Shown: piece by piece, positions 54,716-64,000 of the stretch
How the letters are laid out: each line of letters opens with the position of its first letter
How positions within the stretch are numbered: the stretch's first letter is position 1
Source: Trichostrongylus colubriformis
Lineage: Eukaryota > Nematoda > Chromadorea > Rhabditida > Trichostrongylidae
Length of the DNA stretch: 64,000 nt
Assembly (NCBI GenBank): GCA_963978905.1
Contig: OZ022257.1
Span: 36,175,919-36,239,918, forward strand
Direction of reading: 5' to 3'
Position numbers and translations under genes: made by a program
The notes under the pieces: generated by a model
Database searches by the model: none
What the model was told of the DNA's origin: nothing
The model's input: the letters and a program-made list of their open reading frames with translations, nothing else

Positions 54716-55080
54716 TTTGGGACGATCGATTGAACTATGTGACTATTCAGCTTTGCGGTCGTACTGCAGCCTCTCCTTTGACTTACCAGAACACGAGGTG
54801 GTACCTTCGACGAACAATGCTGTAAGACCCCGTGTGAATCATGCGCACATTCCATGGATCTAAGACGCTAAGAAGCTCTTGCGGGCCACCCAGAAGGAGC
54901 TTGTATTGGTCACGAATTTCAGATTGTTTTATTGAGTTTCGTTATTAATTGCAGGATTTTCGCCAAAAATCAGGAACGTGAGGAATGCGCGCTTTCTTTT
55001 ATAGGATAGTTTGTGCTCCCCATGCTGCCCCATTTCTTGGCGGTGTCACATCAATGTTATACTGATTTGGTGACCTTGTT

Positions 55081-55730
55081 AAGCATCTATGCATGGATCT
55101 TTTTTTATCCACAGCTTTCTTAGCAGCAATTTCCGGAGAACGACCTTTCAGCATGAATAACCCTCATTTGCATATACACGTTTTTGATATCCGCCCATTC
55201 CCAAGGAGAACCAAAATCAGCCATATATGCTTATTCATACGTTATACATATATTTATTTATGTCTCAATTTATCTTCAAATGCCTTCCCACAGGGTTGGA
55301 AATGGGAAATAAATGAAAAGTAGTGTATCCATGGGATCAGACATGGGTCCAGGGATTTCCAGGGAGGGGAGGAGGTTGTTTACCAAATAAAATCTTTGAA
55401 TTCCGTCGTAGTGACCAACTAGGGCTCCTTGATGTTGTCTGCCATGGGAAATCACGCAATTGAGCCAGAAGCGGATATTGAAGGTCGTAGGCTGAGCGTT
55501 TTGGCAATGATTAATGTATTCATATTCTCACTACTATGTAGGCAGTGAAGGAATGCTTTCCTATACTGATAGAGGGTGCGGAAACCGAGATTAATTCTAG
55601 AATCGAAAAGCTTTTTAAAAGAACGACCCCCCTGATCGTTCTTCTAAAAAGCAATACACCCTTCCCATACTTAGGCGCCTCCCAAAAAAGGCTCATCAAT
55701 TGATAATCATAGCATTGCTACAGACTACAG
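55081..55730. other. unassigned sequence with a short hairpin
   Basis: A 43-nt stem-loop at 55610-55652 (GCTTTTTAAAAGAACGA, loop of C residues, mirror) is the only clear structure. It could be a tiny element or a structured terminator, but nothing nearby supports either. Confidence 0.4.
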
Positions 55731-55737
55731 GAGGTGC

Positions 55738-56456
55738 CAAAAAAAATAATTTTGTCTCGTCCACTTTCACCCCACTTTAGTCGAACTACAGCAATTCTGT
55801 TGAGGTATTCGCACCCCCAGATTCAAGTGCAGACCTCACTCTATCACTATACTCTGTGGCAGCCTTCTGCACGAGAAGGAACGGGAGCGAGGAAATAGTG
55901 AACAAGATGTGTCACCTCAACTGGGCAAAATCCGAAATTTCGTCGCCCTCGTTCAAAACCTTGCTGAGGTCCGTTCACTCCGGGTACCTAAGGGGATACA
56001 TACTGGGTGGTGTTCTTTAGGATCCCGTTTTTCCGGGTTCCCAGCGCCCTTCGTTTCCAAGAGCCAAAACGTGCACTTACCACAAACCCCTCCAGAGGCG
56101 GGGGCATGAAAATGATACATCGGATCATAGCAGCCTTGTCCAAGCAGCAGGGGCTCTGTGACTTCCATGAACCAAAGGGCTAATCCTTAGGAAGCTTATC
56201 ACAAAAGACCTACCATAAAACCCGGCTCCACTGTTTTAAGGGGACCTTGATACCGTGGGTGCTCCGAAGCCCGACTGCGCCGCTTAAAGATTCTATATTT
56301 TTATGAAAATAAAAGTAGTGAGTCTCAGCTCGTTCCCGCTTTTAGAGGAACATATCGGGAATACTTTGCCCCAACGCTTTCATTTCTATCGTTTCCCTAT
56401 GTTTTGTATAATTGGGAGAAGCCGTGGGCAAAATTACTTTTTTTTGGCACCCCCTG
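55738..56456. mobile_element. TA-type non-autonomous element, copy 2 (uninterrupted)
   Basis: The left end CAGGAGGTGCCAAAAAAA follows TA at 55736-55737, and the right end GGCACCCCCTG closes at 56456. It matches 20271-21441 in inverse orientation along its length, but lacks the nested TTAA foldback. At the empty site it reads CCCCTTAGGTACCC (minus strand, about 56000). No transposase. Confidence 0.85.
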
Positions 56457-57925
56457 CATATGACAGCGCTAGACAGGGCGTCCATTTTTCAAACCGGAAC
56501 ATGATCTTCTAAAAATTTTTCGGCCCATGCTTGACCTTCGGGGAAGCAACTACGCGCTATGTAACTGCTTTAGTGATGTGCACCATGAACGCAGCCATTT
56601 TTTGCCTCGCTCTAAACATCCTTCAAGTGAAAAAGGGTGTCCAAAGTCAGTGAAGTTTGGAGTGTTCAATATGAATTAAAATTTTTTAAAAATCTTTCTA
56701 CACTCATTTGAAATTTGGATAATTTCTCTTAGCACACATATTCATTAATCATTGAGTACTACTACGATCTTAGCCATGGTGACAGTATCTTTGCCGATGC
56801 CGTAAATGTATACAATTTATTACAACATACCCAGTTTGACCATACCTATTCACAGACTTTTCGGAAATTCTTGCAATGTATGTCATGTTACAATACCGCT
56901 CCCCATTTCTGTTCAATCAACTGACTGCGTTAAAAAAATTCCTGCCATAACTATACCAGGGACGATATATGATTGATGGGAGCAATCAGAGTGATATTAT
57001 GTCTCCCCGACTAAGTAACTTACCAAAGCTGAACATTCTCTGACTGAGGCTGTTCGAACTCATATACAGATTTCTTAAAAATGCAGCCCTGAAACTGCTT
57101 TTCATGAGGCTACAGCTCAGAATTTTACAACTTATAGGTATTATTGTAGTCATCCTCCAAAATCACATAATTTTTGTGCATAGTCCGACATTCATGCAAA
57201 GAAGGCCGCTTATATAAACGGCGTTATAAACGTTCGAAAGATTCGAGACGAATAACACTCGATCCACCTCCGTTTGAAGAAGTCCTGCGAAGTTTCTTCG
57301 CAGTGCATCACAGCACCACTTAACAATCTAAAACGTCTTGCATTTTTTACAAAAAATGCAGCTCTGAAAAGATGTAACATTATGAAAAAGGTCCACTTTC
57401 AGATTGATATTAAGTGAAGCCCGTACGCGTACCATATTCTTTGTCTGGTCAAAAGCAACTCACTCTGTTTTTCCTGATCCCCTTTTCTGTTTTTGGTGAT
57501 TCGAGTGATGCGCAAACTATACCACACCGGTAATCAAGGATTGCGGTGTGCCCAACTTTGTTTGCGATAATTCTAGACAACTAGGGCAGCTCCCAAGAAA
57601 AACAGAGACGGAAACTGCTGTAGGGAATTCAGCTAGAAAGTCCCTGCTATGATGAATCGCGAAAATCCTGATTAACAGAGCCTACTTTCATATTTCCTCA
57701 GTTCCTACGGATGTCGGAAATGAGCTTGATGGTTCGATTTCCACTGAGGACAAATCCTTAAAAACTTCGCTTTTCGCTTCAAGAGCTAACACGACGCTAT
57801 AGCGACCTTCAACGAATTTAGAAACCGCAAGATCTTCCTAAAAGACCTACTGAATTGATAGGCATTTGAAACTGAAAATTCTAGACCTTTTGGAGTAGGT
57901 CTTTTGGAAAGATCTCACGGTTTTT
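56457..57925. other. unassigned AT-rich sequence
   Basis: No frame over 60 codons, no repeat boundary and no RNA gene are recognised in this 1.5 kb. Confidence 0.45.
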
Positions 57926-57929
57926 GGAG

Positions 57930-58312
57930 TCGTTAAAGGCATCATTAGGGGAAAGTCGGACGAAAAGTAAAAGAAATAGTGCATATGGAAGTCGAGATGT
58001 CTAGTAAGAGAACAGTGGAGAAAAAACGGATGGAATCGGCCTAAAACCCGAGAAATAGGACCCCCTTTCCACTGTTGATTCTCGAAGCGGACGACCTGTC
58101 CGTCAAGAGGGGAGTAGTCTGATCTAGTTTTCCATTGGCATGTTGCCAAGTAAACACAGGGGAATTGTTTGGAAAGACGACAACATCTATTTCTTGAGTG
58201 AGTTTCACGCTAAAACTGCGAAAGCGCGCCGCAAAACCCCCGATCCTACCCCATCTCCTCGACCGCTCTCACCCCAATCAATCGGGAATTACGTCATCGA
58301 GAGGCGGAACCA
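57930..58312 (+). repeat. dispersed repeat R58, copy 1
   Basis: About 380 bp match 61777-62146 in the same sense: GGACGAAAAGTAAAAGAA, GTGGAGAAAAAACGGATGGAA and AGCGCGC.GC. The 100- and 78-codon minus frames over the two copies are the same shadow reading. Confidence 0.75.
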
Positions 58313-58635
58313 CTGAGTGGCAGAGGCGGAGCCCCTGAACGCTTCGCCGTTTTGCAGCGCTTCTACAGCTCGGAGGGGCGCTTTTTCACCGGGATTTCGC
58401 CGCAGATAGCCTTCTTAGGCCCAGGACTACCATGTGAGTGACTTCTTCTTGGGATTTCTCCACTATTGCCTACCCCTAATGATGTCTTTAAGTGCCGCAT
58501 CAGCATCGTGTTGGCTCTTGAATTCTCTTACGAAGAAAGCTGACAAGCTCCCCTAGAAGAACAATTATCGGTGGGAGCCGGAATAGTTACGTATGGCTGA
58601 TGCGTCAGTACTTTGTAGCCCAGATGATTGAACTT
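58313..58635. other. unassigned sequence
   Basis: Nothing is recognised in this segment. Confidence 0.4.
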
Positions 58636-58639
58636 CATC

Positions 58640-58927
58640 AGGGCTGTTTGTTCAGTGTCGCGCCATATCCTGGAGAAAGATAGTTCCCTTCTCATTAGGC
58701 TATACTCGGATCACAATCCGCAATATGCAATGCATCCCGCCATCTTCCTCACAGTCCTTTCCAGCCGTAATGGTTTTACTGGAATCCACGAAGCTAAGGT
58801 GGATTAAACTAGCCGCAGACCACATTACTGCCACCATGATGACGAAACTGACCGCTATCAGCTCGAGCTCTGCCCAGCCACTGTGTAGATAGTGGCCGAT
58901 TGTCCTACAGAATGCAAATCTCTTCAC
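58640..58927 (-). repeat. dispersed repeat R29, minus copy with open frame
   Basis: It matches 28960-29190. The minus frame 58700-58927 (75 codons) has a hydrophobic segment of about 20 residues (around ELIAVSFVIMVAVMW) that could span a membrane, but because the other copy is broken the frame may just be surviving repeat sequence. Confidence 0.45.
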
Positions 58928-61145
58928 ATATCTGATGCGGCCAAAAAATAAGTAGTTGGTGTGACGGAGAAGAAGAGTGTGCGAAAAAAAATGGTGAGCA
59001 TCTACCGTTTGGCCACTCTGATACCGAGATTTTAGCGAAATTTGAAATTCATCGGAGATCTAAACGTTTTTATGGTCCAATAGAGCGAGATGCAGATCTA
59101 ACATGGTGAAGGTAACTCTAACGAAGAACCAAATAATATTCAGTGAATCACAGCCATTTCACATAAAGGGCCGTATACGACCTCTAAATCTGCACGTACT
59201 CGACGCCGCATGGGTGTGCGCCATTAGGATCATCATCCACTACTCTTTTGGCTTTTTTTGCCATTCATAGGGCGGCTGAAAAAAGTGAACGTCAGTTTTA
59301 TGCTCTAGCCCCTGTATTATGCAGAGACCGTTTCCAAAACGCGCTGCGATTCCCGAAATTTTCCTTCGTGAGATCACACAGTTTTGTATCTTGCACTGAT
59401 GTAGATATCTCTTTGAGATACCCGATGCAGAACGGCTTTTTGCAGTCTAAAACTAGAACAAGTGAATAGTTGTTTGAGTAAAATATGATCAGTCACGCAC
59501 ACACAAACTCTCTTCCTGGATTTTGGTGCAAACCACTTTGGAATTCACCAGTATTGGGAGGCATCCTGACATATCCCTCTTAATCCTCGAAGTTCCCTAA
59601 TATCAGTGAGGAAGGAGTGCCGGACCAGAATGATCGCATACCATCCAGCTACCTCGAATAGGAGGAGGAGGTGGTATATCTTAGCTCTTCAAGGGCCTTA
59701 TATCATTACAGCAGGGTGATTCATGAAGTAGCATCAGATCATTTCAGCAGGGTAATTGATGAAGTAATCTTATGAAGAGCAACTTGTAGCAACCTTGTGT
59801 TTTTTCTCACGGGCGTCATTCTTTTGACGCTACTCTCTGAGATGATCTGGTACCTCTTTGAACGCTGCATTCTCTTATGGCAGACACTGTGCCGTAGCGG
59901 AGCATGAAGCGTGGACTAACGTCTTTGCTCATTTCTTTTCAGCGAGCTCTCTGACAAGGACACGAAACTTGGATATTCGTGCGGTTCACTAATCCTGTAA
60001 ACTCGTGGCCTTAACCGTAGAGACCAGAGTTTCAGTTCAAATTAAGAACAATGATAGGGGTATCCCTAAAGGATGTCACTTGTAAACTAGAGAAGCCTAT
60101 CGGTACCATCTTATATGTCATATTATATCATACTATCCATCCGCGAAATCCTCCACAAAAAAAGCTCTCGCTCTTATGTTGACCCTCCTCCTAAAACTGT
60201 TTTCGCCGAAGAATGATGGGAAGAGAGCATGATAGCAGAATGGCTCCTATCGTATCATATCAAGGCCGTGCTGATCCAAATGAAGTGGTGCATGACGTGT
60301 CAGCTTTCGTGATGAGAATTTCCACCGGTAATACCAAAGATTGGAGTGAGTGGTGCAACCGAACTACCCTCGCCACTGCCTTGAACTTCCTTGTTTGGAG
60401 GCCATTCACCCTCCATAAGCCTTAGCGAACTCGTGTCAGGCTACTACCCGTCACCGCTGATTCCTTCACACTCTCCGAATATTCGCCTGGAGGGATCTCT
60501 ACTGCTAGCGAAAAACGAAATAGGACACCCGAAATCCTGAAGAATGGGGTCTTTAACCACCTTTTAGTTCTAGTTGTCAAGCCTATCGTCAAATACTCAT
60601 CGAGCAGAGGCAGAGAGTACCACAGTTTATGAAATTGCTCTAAAATTTGTTCAAAAACTCTTACCAGGTGGCATCACACCCAGGCTCCCGCACGCATCCT
60701 CAATTTGGCGTACATGTAGGTAGGACAGGCCTAATTTGGCCCCTATTACAAGCTATGGAAGTGTACCCTCGTGAATTGGACGTTGCTATGTCAAACAATT
60801 GAGGCAAAAAAGAAATCATCGCCATCAAAGGCAACTCCCTTGCGACGTTACTGTTGATCATTTTTCGGTGCTTTTGTTTTAAAATGAGGCTCTCGACCCT
60901 GTGGGTGAAGATGAAAAATTCCGGAGGGATCATGATGACAAGCCATTGGGTTCTCTCTCCATTTTGTGAGAGCGAAATAAACTGAATCCCGCTCAAAGCA
61001 AAGACAACGGAAAGGATACTCTTGGTCGATTCTGGAATGTAAAAGACGAGGGGTATGCACCCTTATATCAGAATTTCGCACCGCCACAAGCGGCTGCGAC
61101 ACGGTGTGCCTGAGCTATGCACACCGCTATGGTTGGGTCTTACAA
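58928..61145. other. unassigned intergenic sequence
   Basis: A short block at about 59213 (GGGTGTGCGCCATTAGG) resembles the end of the 26415 hairpin. A ~45-bp local repeat occurs at 59710-59770 (CAGCAGGGTGATTCATGAAGTA and a variant). Nothing else is recognised. Confidence 0.35.
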
Positions 61146-61149
61146 GGGA

Positions 61150-61330
61150 AGGGTTTCAACTTCCCATGAAACTTTTTGAGACACAGATCAATCGAGAGAG
61201 CTCCGAATACTGATTTAACTGTGAGAACCAAAATTGCTAATTGCCATTCTGTAGCGAGTAGGAGGGGTCAAAGTTTGCTTGTGATGCCTCAATGGCGAGG
61301 TGTTTTGTCATCAGACGGCTTGTCGAAATG
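61150..61330 (-). repeat. dispersed repeat R24, copy 2 (inverted)
   Basis: Minus-strand match to 24660-24838 and 62285-62445, including the inverse of GAGGCATCACAAGCAAACTT. Confidence 0.7.
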
Positions 61331-61776
61331 GCCATTTGCAATGAGGCACATACCACTGTACGCGCTTTTAAATGCTAGTCTCAAGTCTATCCAGAATCTG
61401 AATGAATGAAGTTATGAAGGTTTTTCCAAAAAAAAATAATACCGTCTCATGATATGTTTGGGAGCCCATAGCGCGCGAGCCAAACGACTTCACGCAAAAC
61501 CAGTGTGATTTTCGTGGTCAGGGGATCAAGTTACCCCCCAATAGACGAGTTTTTAGCCAATTCGAAAACTTGACTAAATCTCGGAAAAATTGATGGGCTA
61601 TTGGCTGGCAACCCATTCAACAAAGGAGAAGTCGTTGACCCTTGCCGAGCAAATGCTCTTATTTGGCAATTGTTACGTGCGTTTAGTGTGATGGGCAAGT
61701 ATGATAGGTTGTGATAGGTATGTTTGGGTTATCTTGTTCAGCTTGCAGGATCTTTTATGGAAGGAAATTCAAAAAC
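61331..61776. other. unassigned sequence
   Basis: Nothing is recognised except a short stretch around 61442 (ACCGTCTCATGATATG) resembling 63440. Confidence 0.35.
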
Positions 61777-62146
61777 CCCTAATTAAAGGCAGCGTTAGGG
61801 GAAATTCAAACGAAAAGTAAAAGAAGTAGTGAAATGAAAGCCGAGATACCTACTAACAGGACAGTGGAGAAAAAACGGATGGAAATGGCCAAAAACTCGA
61901 GAAAAGGACCCCTTCCCACCGTTGGTTCTAGGCGCGGACGACCTTTCCGTCAAGAGGCGGGTAGTCCGCATAGGTTTTCTATTGGCACTACCAAGACGTA
62001 AACATAAAGGCATGTTCAGAAATATTTTCATGTGGTGAGCTTTAAGCTAAAAGTGAGGAAGCGCGCTGCGATACCTTCGATCCTGCCGATCTCCTTGACC
62101 AACCCCACCGTGACCAACCACTAATCACGTCGCCTGGAGGCGGGCT
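61777..62146 (+). repeat. dispersed repeat R58, copy 2
   Basis: Partner of 57930-58312, same sense. The two copies are 3.85 kb apart. Confidence 0.75.
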
Positions 62147-62284
62147 GTCCTGCACTTACTGACGATGGAACACCAAATAAAAAAGTGCGACCGACGGGAA
62201 GCAAACCCACACACAATCTTGCGCCTAAGGAGGCGGGACACTGCCACTAAGCACGGGGACCATTACTGAATCTGCGCTAATCAT

Positions 62285-62445
62285 GCCGATCCCGAAGCGC
62301 CCCGCCATCGAGGCATCACAAGCAAACTTTGACCTCTTCTAATTCGCTTCAGAATGGCATTTAGCAATTTTAGTTTTCACTGTCATAATCAGTATTCGTA
62401 GCTCTATCGATTGATCTGGGTATCAACTCAAAGTTCCATGGCGGT
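62285..62445 (+). repeat. dispersed repeat R24, copy 3
   Basis: It matches 24660-24838 in the same sense, ending CAAAGTTCCATGG. Confidence 0.7.
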
Positions 62446-62489
62446 TTGAAACCCCTCCCTTGTTAGAGGGATTACACGATAATGCTGGG

Positions 62490-62615
62490 GACGCCATACA
62501 CTGTTGACTTGTAATCGCTCTGGGACCCAAGAAGAAGGCGCCTTGCTCGTCCGCGTCACTTCGCTGCCGAAATGCCGCGGTGCAAAATGCTGACATAAGA
62601 GTACACACACACAAA
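62490..62615 (+). repeat. dispersed repeat R40, copy 2
   Basis: Partner of 39990-40150: GACTTGTAATCGCTCTGGGA and ATGCCGCGGTGC..ATGCTGACATAA. Confidence 0.6.
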
Positions 62616-63420
62616 GTCGAGGCGCTAAGAAGTGCAACAGTAGAGAAAGAACTGGATATAATTGGATAAAACGGACAAAACGAGGGATAGGACCTCTACG
62701 TCACCATTCCTCCAGTGACACTCGCGTACTAGATGGAGAGGTTACAGATAGGCTTGGCTATCCCAGCCCACCAAGGGAGTTGCCCTCGCAGCAACGTGGA
62801 CAGTGAAGCGCCCCAGCTCGGAATGAAGTGTGACGAGATTGGGACAGACACATCAAAAGCGCGCTTTTCAACGCTTTCAGCGCCACCTATTATTCTTCAT
62901 ACTGACCTTTTCGGTTACAGTGAACATCGCTACTCGCTCTGCTTTCCTCCCATCCCTCCCCCCCCCCTCTCCCCCATGACCTTCAATGGTCTCCTACGTT
63001 ATATAACGAGAATCGTAGTCGGTGGATCAGTGCACCCTGCAAAACTAGAAGAATTGATGGTACCCAACTGAATAAATAATTAATTAACGGCTAAATCAGT
63101 AAATATTGTAAGCGGCTTTTGAGAATTATCAAATCGACCAAAAGGGCGCTGCGAGCATCGCCGAAGGCGTAGTACTCATCCATTCAAATGGTCCGCCCCA
63201 AAATTTACATAGTAGGAGAGGGCGTTAGTGTCTTCCCTCTCCTACTCTATTCGTACTTTCGCGCATTTTTCGTCTGGCCCATCATCGGAGCAATTAATTT
63301 CGCCGCTCTAATTCATGTAATGTCTAATCTAGAGGCAAACTAGAAGGGGCACCAAAGACACGTTTTTCTCACAGTCGATGACTCCACCCTTAAGCTCTGC
63401 CCCTTCAACCCATTTAAGGA
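62616..63420. other. unassigned sequence
   Basis: The 112-codon plus frame at 62733-63071 crosses a C-rich tract and has no motif; it is not called. Confidence 0.4.
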
Positions 63421-63870
63421 CACTGGGAGGGCCAATTTTGTCTCACGATATGGCTTAGGGTGGCTCGCAGTTAATTAGTTGCACATACGAAGCCTTGCAA
63501 AGACTTCGGGTGTGGATTTCTTGAGTTTTACTAAAAACACCCTTTTTCTCACTTCCGCTCATTCTCCTGTTTTCTCACTCTTTCGGTTATTTTGTTTCTT
63601 ACTGCGTGCCGTATCACTTGTTTGACATCATCATGAATGAAATAAAATTCGCGCTACTCAACATCAAATGACAATGGCTCGGCACGCCACCACCAGACAA
63701 CTCGGACACTGAGGCGTAGTTCGGAAGCGGCTAATGGCAACAGCACAGCAATGGCGCGTTTCAACGCGGTTTTCGACACACATTACTTTTCAGAGTTTGA
63801 ATGTTCGCTTACAGAAAACGGTGTCATAGAATACACTTCCTTTCTTGAACTCTCCAAGTGCCTCTAAGAT
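63421..63870 (+). mobile_element. TTAA-associated dispersed repeat, copy 6
   Basis: TTAA then GGACACTGGGAGGGCCAATT starts it; the right end near 63850-63868 (CTCCAAGTGCCTCTAA) is a decayed version of CCGGTTCCTTTAA. The interior shares TGACATCATCATGAATGAA with copies 2 and 4, and GGCGCGTTTCAACGCGG with copy 3. Confidence 0.6.
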
Positions 63871-64000
63871 TCGTTGCCTTTGCCAAGATTTCTCTAGAAA
63901 CTGATCTCACGTCTTTCCTACAATTTTCTTTTATAATTACGCCTCTTGGCTTCGCCATATAATCACTGCCCTTGAGGTCCGCGCTTGTATTAGAGCACAC

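Larger units (their letters stand above)
48320..55080 (-). mobile_element. decayed BEL/Pao LTR retrotransposon, split by a mariner
   Basis: Minus-strand relics appear in the BEL/Pao order: gag (53880-54715), gag zinc knuckles (~53520-53720), protease (~52990-53230), linker (52482-52970), reverse transcriptase (51655-52330), RNase H/early integrase (~49500-50370), and the integrase zinc-binding, core and C-terminal parts (48320-49480). A mariner occupies 50376-51650. A candidate 5' LTR core on the minus strand has a TATA-like box (CTTTTATA on plus, 54996-55003) and a poly(A)-like signal (TTTTATT on plus, 54927-54933). I could not pair the two LTRs by eye, so the outer limits are approximate. 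Many stops and shifts: not functional. Confidence 0.8.

Noticed and set aside
55610..55652. Rho-independent-type terminator
   Set aside because: The stem-loop is real, but bacterial terminators do not apply here and no transcript is known to end at it.

Overview
This window looks like repeat-dense, intergenic DNA from an animal genome. A nematode (perhaps a clade V parasite) is the best guess. The grounds are mariner relics of several lineages, a decayed BEL/Pao retrotransposon, many short inverted-repeat elements, no operon-like gene packing, and no open frame longer than 241 codons. The species cannot be fixed from the sequence alone. I found no complete host protein gene, rRNA, tRNA or CRISPR array. 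Almost everything I can support is a mobile element, a relic of one, or a repeat.

Layout. 0-2.8 kb: small tandem repeat and one ~0.43 kb TTAA-associated repeat. 2.87-4.82 kb: a 1.95 kb element with inverted ends and a perfect 8-bp target duplication (hAT-like), carrying a small, strikingly C3-rich reading frame. 7-9.9 kb: MITE, TTAA-family repeat, truncated mariner pseudogene, local duplications, hairpin MITE. 11-14 kb: a second copy of the 7-kb MITE and an inverted duplication. 16.8-17.6 kb: TTAA-family repeat interrupted by a hairpin with C/G runs. 20.3-21.4 kb: a TA-type element with a palindromic TTAA element nested in it. 22.15-24.6 kb: a nearly intact mariner directly abutting a palindromic mariner-derived foldback. 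26.4-28.1 kb: a 9-bp-TSD hairpin and a 117-bp satellite array. 30-36 kb: dispersed repeats. 38.6-39.5 kb: deleted mariner. 40.6-43.3 kb: two more foldback copies, MITEs and a tandem duplication. 45.8-47.2 kb: a 1.4 kb palindrome studded with evenly mirrored mini-hairpins. 48.3-55.1 kb: a minus-strand BEL/Pao relic (gag, protease, RT, integrase) split by a mariner. 55.7-56.5 kb: an uninterrupted copy of the 20-kb TA-type element. 57.9-64 kb: paired dispersed repeats and a last TTAA-family copy.

How the parts relate. The elements form a layered insertion record. A mariner is nested in BEL/Pao. A TTAA foldback is nested in a TA-type element whose empty-site homologue is also present. A hairpin is nested in a TTAA-family repeat. 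A foldback sits flush against a mariner and shares its TA. Most entries are non-autonomous; the only nearly complete transposase frame has one premature stop. Host gene claims are limited to a few weak exon-like frames, flagged as such.
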